Positions 28,547 through 37,573 of a stretch of DNA of 64,000 nucleotides are shown in pieces. Source of the DNA: Gammaproteobacteria bacterium (GTDB lineage: Bacteria; Pseudomonadota; Gammaproteobacteria; Steroidobacterales; Rariloculaceae); assembly GCA_036381015.1 (NCBI GenBank), contig DASVDR010000041.1:62001-126000 (forward strand), given 5' to 3'. The notes below the pieces were generated by a model that saw nothing but the letters and a program-made list of their open reading frames with translations, was not told the origin of the DNA and ran no database searches. Position 1 is the first letter of the stretch; each line of letters opens with the position of its first letter. Made by a program: the position numbers and the translations under genes.

Positions 28547-29761
28547 CTACTCATAGCGCAGCGCCTCGATCGGGTTCAAGAGCGCGGCGCGCCGCGCCGG
28601 CCAGATGCCGAAGAACAGGCCCACGCCGACGCTGAAGGCGGACGCGAGCCCGACGGACTCCGGCGAGACGAAGACTTCCCATCCCGCGATGCGGGACATC
28701 AGCGTGGCGGCGCCGGCGCCGAGCCCGACCCCCAGCAGACCGCCGAGCAGGCACAGGGTGACCGATTCGACGAGGAATTGAAGCAGGATGCTGCCGCGCG
28801 TGGCGCCGAGCGCCATGCGGATGCCGATCTCCCGCGTCCTTTCCGTGACGCTGACCAGCATGATGTTCATGATCCCGATGCCGCCGACGATCAGGCTGAC
28901 GCCCGCGATGCTCGCGAGGAGCACCGTGAACGTTTGCTGCGCTTCCTGCTGAGTCTCGAGGAAGTCGCGCCGGTCGACGATGGCGAAATCGTTCGGCTGG
29001 CCGGGCAGCAGCCGATGCTCTCTGCGGAGCACGCGCTCGATGTCGACCATCGCGCGCTCGAGCGGAATGCCGTCGATCACGCGCACGCTGATGTTGTCGA
29101 CCTCCTCGCGGCCGAAGACGCGCTGCTCGGCCGTCTTCAGCGGGATGAACGCGCTCGAGTCCGGGCCCCGGTTGCCGAAGCCACCGCCGCCTTCGCTCGC
29201 GAGGATCCCGACGACCTCGAACGGCTGATTGTTCAGCATCAGGGTCTGGCCGAGAAGCTCGGCCGGAAGCACCTCGAGCTCCTCCGGAATGTCGGCGCCG
29301 AGCACGATCACGCGGCGCTTCGATTGATCCTCGTCAAGGCGAAAGAACCGTCCCTCGGCGAGGTCGTAGTTGAAGACGTCCGCATAGTGGAACGTCGTGC
29401 CGATCACCCGTGTGTTGGTGTTGCGGTTCAGGAACTTGAGCTGCCCGCGGTTGGAAATTTCGGGAATGACCGCGTCGAGATATCGCGAATGCTTCTCGAG
29501 CGCTTCGACGTCCTCGACCCGCAGCGTCATCTGATCCCGCGCGACGCCCATCGACAGGAAGCGGGACTGATTGATCGTCAGGATATTCGCACCGAGCGAT
29601 GCGATCTGCTCGTCGATCCGCTTCTGCGCGCCGGCACCGGCCGCCAACATCGCGATCACGGCGCTGACCCCGATGATGATGCCGAGCATCGTCAGAATCG
29701 CGCGGAAAAAGTTTGCGCGAATCGATTCGAAAGCGACGCGGACGATCTCGCCGAAGAGCAT
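28547..29761 (-). CDS. MacB-type ABC transporter permease (FtsX fold)
   Basis: A 404-residue permease of the MacB/LolC type. Helix 1 (RAILTMLGIIIGVSAVIAML) is followed by a large periplasmic domain (about residues 45-270), then three helices with GGIGIMNIMLVSVTERTREIGIRMALGA, the FtsX signature. The end NPIEALRYE is typical. It lacks the ATPase domain that MacB has at its N-terminus, and neither an ATPase nor a MacA adaptor gene is adjacent, so it is an orphan half here. Export of a lipid, peptide or drug is possible. It starts at ATG 29761 after GAGGGACTCC. Confidence 0.88.
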   Translation of the reverse strand: MLFGEIVRVAFESIRANFFRAILTMLGIIIGVSAVIAMLAAGAGAQKRIDEQIASLGANILTINQSRFLSMGVARDQMTLRVEDVEALEKHSRYLDAVIPEISNRGQLKFLNRNTNTRVIGTTFHYADVFNYDLAEGRFFRLDEDQSKRRVIVLGADIPEELEVLPAELLGQTLMLNNQPFEVVGILASEGGGGFGNRGPDSSAFIPLKTAEQRVFGREEVDNISVRVIDGIPLERAMVDIERVLRREHRLLPGQPNDFAIVDRRDFLETQQEAQQTFTVLLASIAGVSLIVGGIGIMNIMLVSVTERTREIGIRMALGATRGSILLQFLVESVTLCLLGGLLGVGLGAGAATLMSRIAGWEVFVSPESVGLASAFSVGVGLFFGIWPARRAALLNPIEALRYE

Positions 29762-29862
29762 GGTTCGGAGTCCCTCGAAGGCGGGCCTAAAGTAGCAGGT
29801 CCGCCCTACCGGTCAAGGCGCGGCCGCTGAAGTTTTCTGGACCTTCGGGGCCCCGGTACGGT

Positions 29863-30028
29863 GTCCCGCAAATATCTATACATGCTGCTTGCCGGGACCG
29901 CCGTGAACCCTTTCCTGGGGGCTCGCTCGCGCGCGTCCCTGCCCGGGGTCCCCAGCCCGAACTCAGTGAGCGCTGGGGTGGCGTACGCGAGCGTCCCGGC
30001 GAGCAGCATGTATAGATATTTGCGGGAC
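29863..30028. repeat. 166-bp MITE-like inverted-repeat element, copy 2
   Basis: The element begins GTCCCGCAAATATCTATACA; its terminal 36 bases are inverted repeats with a single mismatch. Length equals copy 1 exactly. Relative to copy 1, several arm bases differ in both arms so that pairing is kept, for example TACC becomes TATC on both sides. The inner stem here is GCTCGCG with CGCGAGC. It lies in the 323-bp gap between the divergent permease and peptidase genes, so it could sit in either 5' region. Confidence 0.9.
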
Positions 30029-30084
30029 GTCACACTACCCTGTGCTTCGAGGCGGCCGAGAAAGGGCCGCGGCGCCGGCGGAGC

Positions 30085-31107
30085 ATGAGGCGGGAGCGTA
30101 CACCGCGGTGGGTCCGACTCGGTCTTCGGGCACTGAAGGCCGGCATGGCGCTCGCGCTCGCGGCGGCCTGCGCGCTCGCGCCTGTCGGGGGCAGCTCGAA
30201 AGACTCGGAGGTCCTGCTCTCGCCGTACCTTCCTCGCACCGCGCATCAGGCGTACGGCTACTCGCTGGCGCTCGACGGCCCCCGCGTCCGGCCGGCCAAG
30301 GAATGGCTCCTTGCCGCCGAGCACGCGCTCTTTCGGCCGGCCGCGGCGGCGCTGCCGCTCGAGGTTGTGGGACGATTCCATTCGAGCCGCGCCGAGGCGC
30401 TCGGCTTCGCGTTCGACGCGAGGGGCGGTCGGCGGATCGAGATCGAGGTTCGCACGGCGGCGAGCCCGGAGGCCGGCGCAGCGGTTGCCGCGTCACCGGT
30501 GTTCGTCGACCTGTTCTCGGCGGCGGCCGGGCGGCTCGAGATTCTCGAGAGCGCGGCACCGGCGCGCGGCGACGAGCACGGCGCGCGCGTGCACCGCCTC
30601 GAGGTCGCGGTGCTCGCACCGGAGCGGTTCGTGCTGCGAGTGCAGCCCGCGCTCGAGTACGCCGGCGAGTATCGCGTCACCGTTCGCGCGGCACCGCTTC
30701 TCGCGTTCCCGGTCGACGGGATGGACATCGAGGCGATTCAGAGCGGCTTCGGGGCCGAGCGGGACGGCGGCGCGAGATCGCACCGGGGCGTCGACATCTT
30801 CGCGCCGCGCGGCACGCCCGCGCTTGCGGCGATGGATTCCTGGGTCTCGCGCGTCGAGACGACTCGTCGCGGCGGCAACGTCGTGTGGCTGCAGCCGCTG
30901 TTCGGCGACTTGCGGCTCTACTACGCTCATCTCGAGGAGCAACTCGTCGAGCCCGGCGATTTCGTCCTCGCAGGAGAGGCGGTCGGCACGGTCGGAAACA
31001 CGGGCAATGCGATCACCACGCCGCCGCATCTTCACTTCGGCGTGTACGTGCGCCGGCGCGGCGGCGGACGCGGCGGCGCGAGGGATCCGTATCCCTTCCT
31101 CGATTGA
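30085..31107 (+). CDS. M23-family metallopeptidase
   Basis: A 340-residue exported peptidase of the LytM/M23 type, which cuts peptidoglycan cross-links or activates other hydrolases. Residues 1-35 form a signal peptide; residues 70-205 are an uncharacterised beta-rich region resembling pre-peptidase domains; the catalytic domain follows with the zinc motif HRGVDIFAPRGTPA (His-x3-Asp) and the closing PPHLHFGVYV (HxH). A GNTGNAITTPPH loop is also typical. The start ATG 30085 is preceded by GGCGGAG. The gene begins 57 bases after repeat copy 2. Confidence 0.88.
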   Translation: MRRERTPRWVRLGLRALKAGMALALAAACALAPVGGSSKDSEVLLSPYLPRTAHQAYGYSLALDGPRVRPAKEWLLAAEHALFRPAAAALPLEVVGRFHSSRAEALGFAFDARGGRRIEIEVRTAASPEAGAAVAASPVFVDLFSAAAGRLEILESAAPARGDEHGARVHRLEVAVLAPERFVLRVQPALEYAGEYRVTVRAAPLLAFPVDGMDIEAIQSGFGAERDGGARSHRGVDIFAPRGTPALAAMDSWVSRVETTRRGGNVVWLQPLFGDLRLYYAHLEEQLVEPGDFVLAGEAVGTVGNTGNAITTPPHLHFGVYVRRRGGGRGGARDPYPFLD

Positions 31108-31216
31108 GCACTCGTCCGCATCGGCCTGCGCCGAGCCGGTAATTTTCGACGACTGCTCGTTTGCGTATCGCGACCCCCTCGTATAGATTGGACCGTCGAT
31201 CCCGACGGATCCGAAC

Positions 31217-31438
31217 ATGACGTTGCGCGAACGGGTGGAGCAGATTTTCCCCGGATGGAGACGCTGGTATCCCAGTCTCTTCGATGCGGCAATCGACCTC
31301 GGCGTCATCCGTGCGGACGTCTGCTCGCCGGATTCCCTGCTCTTGAGCAAGCGTCACGCGAAGGTGCAGCGCGCTGCCGAGGAGGCGCATCGCGAGAAGT
31401 GGGGCGGCGGTCCGCCCGAGGATGTTCCCGATCGCTGA
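31217..31438 (+). CDS. small protein of unknown function
   Basis: A 73-residue soluble protein that I do not recognise. It is tryptophan-containing near the start ([20 protein letters not shown]) and ends in a charged, Pro-rich tail. ATG 31217 has no strong ribosome site. It ends 13 bases before the DUF1348 gene and may be its operon partner. Reality as a gene rests on spacing and codon-like composition only. Confidence 0.5.
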   Translation: MTLRERVEQIFPGWRRWYPSLFDAAIDLGVIRADVCSPDSLLLSKRHAKVQRAAEEAHREKWGGGPPEDVPDR

Positions 31439-31451
31439 GAGGAGCTTGAGC

Positions 31452-31901
31452 ATGAGTCGAAAGCCGCCCGTGCCGCCGTTCGACGAGCAGGCGGCGCTAG
31501 CCAAGGTGAAGGCTGCGGAGGACGCATGGAACAGCCGCGACCCGAAACGCGTGGCGCTCGCTTACACCGAGGATTCGGTGTGGCGTAACCGCTCGGAATT
31601 CATTCGCGGCAGAGCCGAGATCGAGGATTTCCTGAGACGTAAATGGGAGCGTGAGCTGGACTATCGCCTGCGGAAGAGCCTGTGGTCATTCGGCGAGCGC
31701 CGCATCGCCGTGCGCTTTCAATACGAATGGCACGACGCGAGCGGTCAATGGTATCGCTCGTACGGCAACGAGCTTTGGGAGTTCGACGACGACGGCCTCA
31801 TGCGCCGCCGCGAGGCGAGCATCAACGATGTCGAGATCGCGGAGTCCGAGCGCCGCTTCGCGGGCGACGATTGGCGCGAGATCGAAATCCCGCTGCGTTG
31901 A
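31452..31901 (+). CDS. DUF1348 / NTF2-like small protein
   Basis: A 149-residue protein matching the DUF1348 family within the NTF2-like fold. Typical segments are [54 protein letters not shown] and [24 protein letters not shown]. Members are cone-shaped small proteins with a ligand pocket; biological role is unknown. GAGAGGAG lies 7 bases before ATG 31452. It converges on the beta-barrel gene across a 116-bp gap that holds DnaA-box-like sites. Confidence 0.88.
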   Translation: MSRKPPVPPFDEQAALAKVKAAEDAWNSRDPKRVALAYTEDSVWRNRSEFIRGRAEIEDFLRRKWERELDYRLRKSLWSFGERRIAVRFQYEWHDASGQWYRSYGNELWEFDDDGLMRRREASINDVEIAESERRFAGDDWREIEIPLR

Positions 31902-31965
31902 CGTTTTTTTCACCAATCTGACGCCGCGCATGCCGGGACCGATGGGCGGACGCGCTTTCAAGCTT

Positions 31966-31999
31966 TTTTCCACAACCTTATCCACAGAAACTGTGGATT
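31966..31999. promoter_or_regulatory. cluster of DnaA-box-like 9-mers in a hairpin
   Basis: TTTTCCACA (31966-31974) and TTATCCACA (31978-31986) both match the consensus TTWTNCACA and are in the same direction 12 bases apart. TCCACAG and CTGTGGA form a perfect 7-bp dyad around AAA (31981-31997), which supplies a third, imperfect site on the other strand. The cluster lies between two converging genes, so it is unlikely to be a promoter. Confidence 0.55.
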
Positions 32000-32017
32000 G
32001 CTGCGCGGCGCGGAGGC

Positions 32018-33361
32018 TTACCGCACGGCGGCCGGGCCCAGACTGAACGTGAGCTTCATTTGCAGCGCTTGCTCGCGCGCATGCGGGGGCGCATCGAGCA
32101 GCAGCGGGTTCACGTCGCGCGTGGACGCGATCTCGAGCCATTCGAGCGCGATCGCGAGCCGCGGCGAGCGGCGATAGCGGTACGCGAAAGTCCACGCGCT
32201 GCCGGTGTCCGGCACGAGCCCGCGCGGATCGGCGGGCCGGCGGTAATCGAACTCGTCGATGCGCAACGTCAATGCGTGCGCTTCGCCGATAGATCTCGTC
32301 ATCAGCACGTACTTCGCTTCGAAGTCGTCCGACACGAGCTCGCTGCTCGGCGGCAGCGTTCCGTCCGCACGCGCGCGGATGATCCAATTCGTCTTGCCGG
32401 CGAGCCATTGCGCGAGGAGACCGAGGCGCCAGGGGAGATCGAGCTGGGCGGACGCCTGCACGAATCGCGTATGCCAGCCCCACTGACCGTCGTCGAACGC
32501 GTACGGGTCTGCGCGGTTGTCGTAGAAGGCGAGCTGCAACGCGGCGCGGCGCGAGTACTGCCACTTGAGGCCGCCGAAGACTCCCGGCTTGCCGTCGATC
32601 TCCACGAACGGCTCGAGCTCGTGCTCGACGCGACGGACGAGGTTGCCCGCGTCGTCGCGCAGCACGATCGGCGGCAGCGTAAACCGGTCCCCGAGACGGC
32701 TTTGACGATCGTGCAGCGACCAGCCCCGCCAAAAAAGCAGCGTGCCGGCGGGATCGTTCCCGTAGAACGCGCCGGCGAAGGCGCCGATCTCGTGGGGCGA
32801 GCCCGCGAAGCCGATGCGCCGCCGCATCGACCATTGCGCTCCGATCGGCCGTATTTCCTCGCCGAGCCAGCTGTTCACGGCCGAATACGAGATCGTATAC
32901 GGGCTGCTCCAGCCGTCGGCTTTGTTCTCCGGAGAGAGCGGCGGGTAGAACGCGCCGAAGCGCCATTGATGGCGAGTGGAGGAATTCGGCAGCGGGCGCC
33001 AGTCGAGATAGAGCTCCGTGACGCCGACGCCGGACGACGCGTCGCCCGCATAGTCGAGCACCGCGTTGCCCCACAGAGTCGGCGCGAAGCGACCGCGATA
33101 TTCGGCGAGCAGACGTCGGCCCGTGAAGCCGTCGTCGGATTCGTCGAAGCGAAGCTTCGCGACTCCCCCTTCCGTCCACGTCGCGAACCGCGTATCCGCG
33201 ACGTTCGCGGCGGTGTCGATCTCGATCAGCCACTGGTGATCGTCCGCGGCGGTCTGCGCGGACGCGAGCGGTGCGGCGAGGCTCGCGGCTGCGAGGCCCG
33301 CCTGCAGGGCGGAGCGCGCGCGAATCGATACGCGCGTCGCGCGCTTCAGTAGTCGTTCCAC
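32018..33361 (-). CDS. putative outer-membrane beta-barrel protein
   Basis: A 447-residue exported protein with a signal peptide (ending near ASAQTAADD) and alternating hydrophobic/polar strands rich in Trp, Tyr and Arg, for example RHQWRFGAFYPPLSPE and WTFAYRYRRSPRLAIALEWLEI, ending in a strand-like MKLTFSLG. This is the look of a porin-like barrel; I cannot place it in a named family. The start GTG 33361 overlaps the cupredoxin gene by 16 bases, so it is translated with it. Together with the divergent cyclic-di-GMP protein this forms a three-gene neighbourhood. Confidence 0.7.
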   Translation of the reverse strand: MERLLKRATRVSIRARSALQAGLAAASLAAPLASAQTAADDHQWLIEIDTAANVADTRFATWTEGGVAKLRFDESDDGFTGRRLLAEYRGRFAPTLWGNAVLDYAGDASSGVGVTELYLDWRPLPNSSTRHQWRFGAFYPPLSPENKADGWSSPYTISYSAVNSWLGEEIRPIGAQWSMRRRIGFAGSPHEIGAFAGAFYGNDPAGTLLFWRGWSLHDRQSRLGDRFTLPPIVLRDDAGNLVRRVEHELEPFVEIDGKPGVFGGLKWQYSRRAALQLAFYDNRADPYAFDDGQWGWHTRFVQASAQLDLPWRLGLLAQWLAGKTNWIIRARADGTLPPSSELVSDDFEAKYVLMTRSIGEAHALTLRIDEFDYRRPADPRGLVPDTGSAWTFAYRYRRSPRLAIALEWLEIASTRDVNPLLLDAPPHAREQALQMKLTFSLGPAAVR

Positions 33362-34065
33362 GTGAGGGACGACTCGCCGTCGTCGTGCGGCGGCAACAGC
33401 CGTGCGTCGAGCTCGAAGTCGACCGCCTCGCGCGCGTTGGGCCCCAGCGTGACGATCTGCGCGTGCGGAAGCTCCTCCGGCCGAAGGCGCGGCGTCCACA
33501 CATTGACCGAATAGCGGCCGGCGGGCAGTCCCTCGAGCGCGGCGATGCCGTGCGGATTCGTCTTGCCGAAATGAGGCGTATCGACTACGAGGATGTATCC
33601 GAGCATGTCGTCGTGGATGTTGCAGCCGACGACGACGAGCCCGGGCGTATCGAACGGCAACGGAGGGTGCTCACTGCCGCGGTACAACGAGAGCTCGAAA
33701 GGGCGCGCGGGCGAGAACGAGTAGACATGATGGCTGACCGAATCGTTGTTCGGAAAGTCGATCAGCGTTCCGGCTTGGACGACGAGGACGTGAGGAACGA
33801 AGGCGCGGTGACGCTGATCCATGACCGCAATCGGCGGATGCGTGTGCTTGGCCGCGCCGATGCCGCGTGAGACGGACGGGCCGCCCGAGCTCTCGTCGTC
33901 GAGGCGCAGCGCGTACACAGCCGCGTCGGGTACCGGTGCGCCGTCGTCGGCCGTAACTCGTACCTGGAGCCCGGCCGCGGATGCGGGGCTGCCCGCGAGA
34001 GCGGCCAGAGCCGCGAGCGCCGCGAAGACGGCCTTGGCGTTGCGATGCGACTCGGCATCCGTCAT
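33346..34065 (-). CDS. exported cupredoxin (plastocyanin-like)
   Basis: A 239-residue protein with a signal peptide (to about residue 31, SPASAAG). A type-1 copper site is suggested by His112 or His113 in DSVSHHVYSFS and by Cys148, His151 and Met154 in VVVGCNIHDDMLGYI. An N-terminal carboxypeptidase-regulatory-like stretch (VRVTADDGAPVPDAAVYAL) and a second one near ALEGLPAGRYSVNVW frame the copper domain. Such proteins are often labelled methylamine utilisation protein, but no mau genes are here. ATG 34065 is chosen for the signal peptide. It is the first gene of a pair with the beta-barrel protein. Confidence 0.82.
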   Translation of the reverse strand: MTDAESHRNAKAVFAALAALAALAGSPASAAGLQVRVTADDGAPVPDAAVYALRLDDESSGGPSVSRGIGAAKHTHPPIAVMDQRHRAFVPHVLVVQAGTLIDFPNNDSVSHHVYSFSPARPFELSLYRGSEHPPLPFDTPGLVVVGCNIHDDMLGYILVVDTPHFGKTNPHGIAALEGLPAGRYSVNVWTPRLRPEELPHAQIVTLGPNAREAVDFELDARLLPPHDDGESSLTWNDY

Positions 34066-34217
34066 GGAGGATTGCGGGCTTGGAGATCGCGCGATGTTAA
34101 ATTGCAGCGGCACGGCGCAACCGTGATCCGCCGCACAATGCCCCGGCGCCGCGCCCCTTACCATCGATCCTTCGGCGCCGTCCGTGGACCGGATCACGCC
34201 GTCGTCGCGAGCCCTCG

Positions 34218-36587
34218 ATGTCGCAGTTCACTTTCAGGCGCAAGGTCTTGCTGCTCGCCGTGACGCTCGTCACGGCCGTGCAGATCGTGACGCTGTTCCC
34301 CGTGCTCGACGCGATCGAGCAGGACGCGACGGAACGCGCAGAGCGTACGACGCGGCTCGCCGGGCTCGTGTTCGAAGAGTTCATGAGCAACCGGACGGAC
34401 CAGCTGCTCACGACGGCGAACGTGCTCGTTTCCGACTTCGGCTTCAAGCAGGCCGTCGCGAGCCAGGACGAGGCGACGATTCGCTCGGCGCTGCGCAATC
34501 ACGCGGCGCGCGCGCGGGCGAGCGTCGCGCTGCTGCTCGGACTCGACGGTGCCGTGCACGCGTCGTCGGTCGACGGCGCGCTTCCGCAAACGGTGCAGCT
34601 TCCGCTCGGGGTGACGCCGGACCGCTCGTCGAGCGCGGTCGTCGAGATCGGCGGCACCGAATACCAGACCGTTACGGTGCCGGTGCGGGCCCCGATCACG
34701 GTCGCCTGGGTCATGCTCGGATACCCGATCGACGAATCTTTGGCACTGCACGTCAAGAGCCTGACTGGCCTGGAAGTCTCGGTGCTGCGGTTGCGCCCGG
34801 ACGCCCCGGAGATCGTGGCATCGACGCTTCCGCGGGCCGTTCGCGCCACGGCGCTTCACGGCATCGACCCGGCGGATGCGTACGCCCTGGAGCGGGTCGG
34901 CGCCGACTCGACCGGCGGCTTCCTCACGGGTCTCAGGCCGTTCCTCGCAGGCTCGAAAGAGCTCTACGTCGCGCTTCAGCTGTCCCTCGCCGAAGCCATG
35001 GCGTCCTACCGGAGCATCCGGGCGATCCTCCTCGGCGTCGCCGGCTTCTCGCTCGCGCTCGCGGTCGCCGGGGCGTTCTGGCTCGCGAACACGGTGACGC
35101 GCCCCGTCGAGAAGCTCGCCGCGGCGGCTCGCCGCATGCGCGAAGGCATCTACACGGAGCCGATCGAGATTCGCTCCGCCGACGAGCTCGGCGAGCTCGC
35201 CGGAAGCTTCAACGCGATGCAGCACGCGATCGCCGACCGCGAGCAGCGCATCGTCCATCAAGCGCACCACGACAGCTTGACGGGATTGCCGAACCGGGAG
35301 CTCGCAATCGCCCGACTTTGCGACGCGCTCGAGCACACGAACGTGCTGAGCGTCGTCAGCCTGACGCTCGATCGGTTCAACAACATCGTGTCGTCGCTCG
35401 GCCACCGGGCCGGCGACGAGGTGATCGTCCTCGTGGCCGGGCTCTTGCGCAATCGGATGCAGGAAGGCCAGACGCTCGGTCATCTCGGCGGCGACGAGTT
35501 CGTGCTCACGCTCCCGCAGCACGACGGCGAGCAGGCGACCGAATGGGCGCTCGGCTTGCTCGATCAGCTGCGGTCCGGCGTGCGCGTCGCCGGCGCCAAC
35601 GTCTCGCTCCGCGGCGTGGTCGGCATCTCCGTGCATCCGCATCACGGCAGCGATGCCGCGGAGCTCGTGCGGCGCGCATCGATCGCGCGGGCGGAAGCGA
35701 GGCGGAGGTCGGAGCCCGTCGTCGTGTACAAGCTCGGGCAGGAGGACCGGTTCCTTCGGCAGCTGAGGATCGTCGGAGACTTTCCGAAGGCGGTGAAGGC
35801 GAACGAGCTCGAGCTCCACTTTCAGCCGCAGATCGACTGCGTCACCCGTCGTGCGCGCAGTGTCGAGGCTCTCGTGCGCTGGCGTCACCCGGAGCTCGGT
35901 CTGCTGACGCCGGACTCGTTCGTCGACGCAATCGAGCAGGCCGGCGGCATCTCGCACCTGACGCGATGGGTGCTGCGCGAAGCCGTGCGGTGCCTGCGGG
36001 AGTGGCGCAAGCACGGTGCGGACCTCTCGTTGGCCGTCAACATCTCGGTCGACGATCTGTCCGACGACTACCTTCCCTACTACTTGCTCGATCTCGTCCG
36101 GCAGAGCGGCTTGCCGCCGTCCGACGTCACGCTCGAGCTCACCGAGAGCGCGATCATGCACAACGTGAGCCAGTCACGCGCCGTCGTCGCCTGCATCCGC
36201 GAGCTCGGTTTCCGCATCGCGGTCGACGACTTCGGCATCGGCCAGTCCGCGCTCGCGCAGCTCAAGCGGTTGCCGGTGGACGAGCTGAAGATCGACAAGT
36301 CCTTCGTGCTCAATCTCGGCGACTCGAGAGACGAAGCGATCGTTCGCAGCACGATCGAGCTCGCGCATCGTTTGCGGATGGGCGTCGTGGCCGAAGGCGT
36401 CGAGACCGCCGAGGCCCTGGAGCGGTTGCGCGAGCTCGGGTGCGAGTCCGCGCAGGGATACCACATCGCTCGTCCGCTCCCGGCCTCGGACGTGCTGCTC
36501 TGGCTCGAGGACTGGCGCAGGCGGGGCCGTTGCGTCGTCCCGTTCACCGGACCGCGCCGGCGCGGCACCGAGCCGGCGCCGGCCTGA
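34218..36587 (+). CDS. membrane cyclic-di-GMP protein with GGDEF and EAL domains
   Basis: A 789-residue sensor. A first helix (about 8-28) and a second near residue 275 bracket a periplasmic sensing domain; a HAMP domain follows (TRPVEKLAAAARRMREG). The diguanylate cyclase domain has an intact GGDEF at 424-428. The phosphodiesterase domain has EAL at 550-552 plus the metal and catalytic residues in LELTESAI, VDDFGIGQSAL, LKIDKSFV and GVVAEGVETAE. Both activities look possible. The RxxD inhibitory site before GGDEF is not preserved. It diverges from the cupredoxin gene by about 150 bases, which suggests that it senses or controls something linked to that pair. Confidence 0.93.
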   Translation: MSQFTFRRKVLLLAVTLVTAVQIVTLFPVLDAIEQDATERAERTTRLAGLVFEEFMSNRTDQLLTTANVLVSDFGFKQAVASQDEATIRSALRNHAARARASVALLLGLDGAVHASSVDGALPQTVQLPLGVTPDRSSSAVVEIGGTEYQTVTVPVRAPITVAWVMLGYPIDESLALHVKSLTGLEVSVLRLRPDAPEIVASTLPRAVRATALHGIDPADAYALERVGADSTGGFLTGLRPFLAGSKELYVALQLSLAEAMASYRSIRAILLGVAGFSLALAVAGAFWLANTVTRPVEKLAAAARRMREGIYTEPIEIRSADELGELAGSFNAMQHAIADREQRIVHQAHHDSLTGLPNRELAIARLCDALEHTNVLSVVSLTLDRFNNIVSSLGHRAGDEVIVLVAGLLRNRMQEGQTLGHLGGDEFVLTLPQHDGEQATEWALGLLDQLRSGVRVAGANVSLRGVVGISVHPHHGSDAAELVRRASIARAEARRRSEPVVVYKLGQEDRFLRQLRIVGDFPKAVKANELELHFQPQIDCVTRRARSVEALVRWRHPELGLLTPDSFVDAIEQAGGISHLTRWVLREAVRCLREWRKHGADLSLAVNISVDDLSDDYLPYYLLDLVRQSGLPPSDVTLELTESAIMHNVSQSRAVVACIRELGFRIAVDDFGIGQSALAQLKRLPVDELKIDKSFVLNLGDSRDEAIVRSTIELAHRLRMGVVAEGVETAEALERLRELGCESAQGYHIARPLPASDVLLWLEDWRRRGRCVVPFTGPRRRGTEPAPA

Positions 36588-36599
36588 CGGCCCGGCCGC

Positions 36600-37448
36600 T
36601 CAGCCTTTCGCTCGCGAGAAAAGCGCCGCGAGCGCGTCCGCGAGCGGCTTCATGTGAAAGCTCTCCGTCGGAACCGCGTCCACGCGAATGCCGGCCGCGG
36701 ACAGCTCCGCGGCCACGACCGGGCCGACGGCGGCGACTCGCGTCGCCGCGAGCGCCTGCTCCAAGTCCGGGACGAGGCCTCGCTCGCCGGCGAGCCGGCG
36801 CAATCGGTCGAGCTGCGACTTGCTCGTGAACGCGATCGCGTCGACCTCGCCCCGGCGCATTCGGCCTATGAGCTCCGCGACCTGATCGTCGTCGGCGGCA
36901 GAGGCGTAGGTGTAGGGGGCGACGCAGTCGGCCGCGAGCCCGCGGCGGGCGAGGTAGTCGAGCAGCGCGCGGTTCGGCTCGGTGCCGTAGAGCTGAACCG
37001 CGACGCGGCCGTCGTCGATCTCCATCCGGTCGAGAGCGGCGAGGATTCCGGCGGTCGTCGGTTCCGGCGCTTCGACCGTCGGAGCGATGCCGAGGCGATT
37101 CAGCGCGCGCCTCGGCTTCGGCCCGCGGGTGAGCGTCCGGGTTTGTCCTAGGGCTGCGACGAACGCGTCCTTCCGCCCGGCGCGCTCGGCAAAGGCGGTG
37201 AGCCGGTCGACGCCCTCGCCCGTGTAAAGGACCAGGACGCTCGGCGGCGTCGCGATCGCGCGCTCGATCCAGGCGGCGACGGCCGGCTCGTCATCCGTGT
37301 CGCGGATCGCCACGAGCGGGCAGCGCACGATGCGCGCGCCGCGCTTCTCGAGCAGCGACGCCAGCACGTCAGCATGGCGCGCCTCGGGCACGGCGACGGT
37401 GCGGCCGGCGAGCGGCGCCGAATCGTCGACGTTCGGTGGTGGCGTCAT
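36600..37448 (-). CDS. hemD: uroporphyrinogen-III synthase family protein
   Basis: A 282-residue HemD-like protein, the enzyme that closes and flips the tetrapyrrole ring on the way to haem and sirohaem. HemD is poorly conserved, but LAGRTVAVPEAR at the start, VLVLYTGEGVDRL, VQLYGTEPNRALLDYLARRG, DAIAFTSKSQLDRL and VAAVGPVVAAELSAAGI follow the family order. ATG 37448 is used; an open frame further upstream overlaps the neighbouring gene and is not needed. It is not next to hemC. It lies tail-to-tail with the GGDEF-EAL gene (12 bases). Confidence 0.82.
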   Translation of the reverse strand: MTPPPNVDDSAPLAGRTVAVPEARHADVLASLLEKRGARIVRCPLVAIRDTDDEPAVAAWIERAIATPPSVLVLYTGEGVDRLTAFAERAGRKDAFVAALGQTRTLTRGPKPRRALNRLGIAPTVEAPEPTTAGILAALDRMEIDDGRVAVQLYGTEPNRALLDYLARRGLAADCVAPYTYASAADDDQVAELIGRMRRGEVDAIAFTSKSQLDRLRRLAGERGLVPDLEQALAATRVAAVGPVVAAELSAAGIRVDAVPTESFHMKPLADALAALFSRAKG

Positions 37449-37573
37449 CGGACGGCGAGCAGGCGCTTCGGTGGGCGAGGGTACGCGTCGGTTGGCATCC
37501 GGACGTCGGGATGATAGCGAATCGGGCGGCGCCGGACCGGGCCGGCGCGCCCGAGGGGCGACTCCGGCCCGGG

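Noticed and set aside
31902-32017. Chromosomal origin at the DnaA-like boxes
   Set aside because: Only two good boxes, no AT-rich unwinding region of size, and no origin-associated genes nearby.
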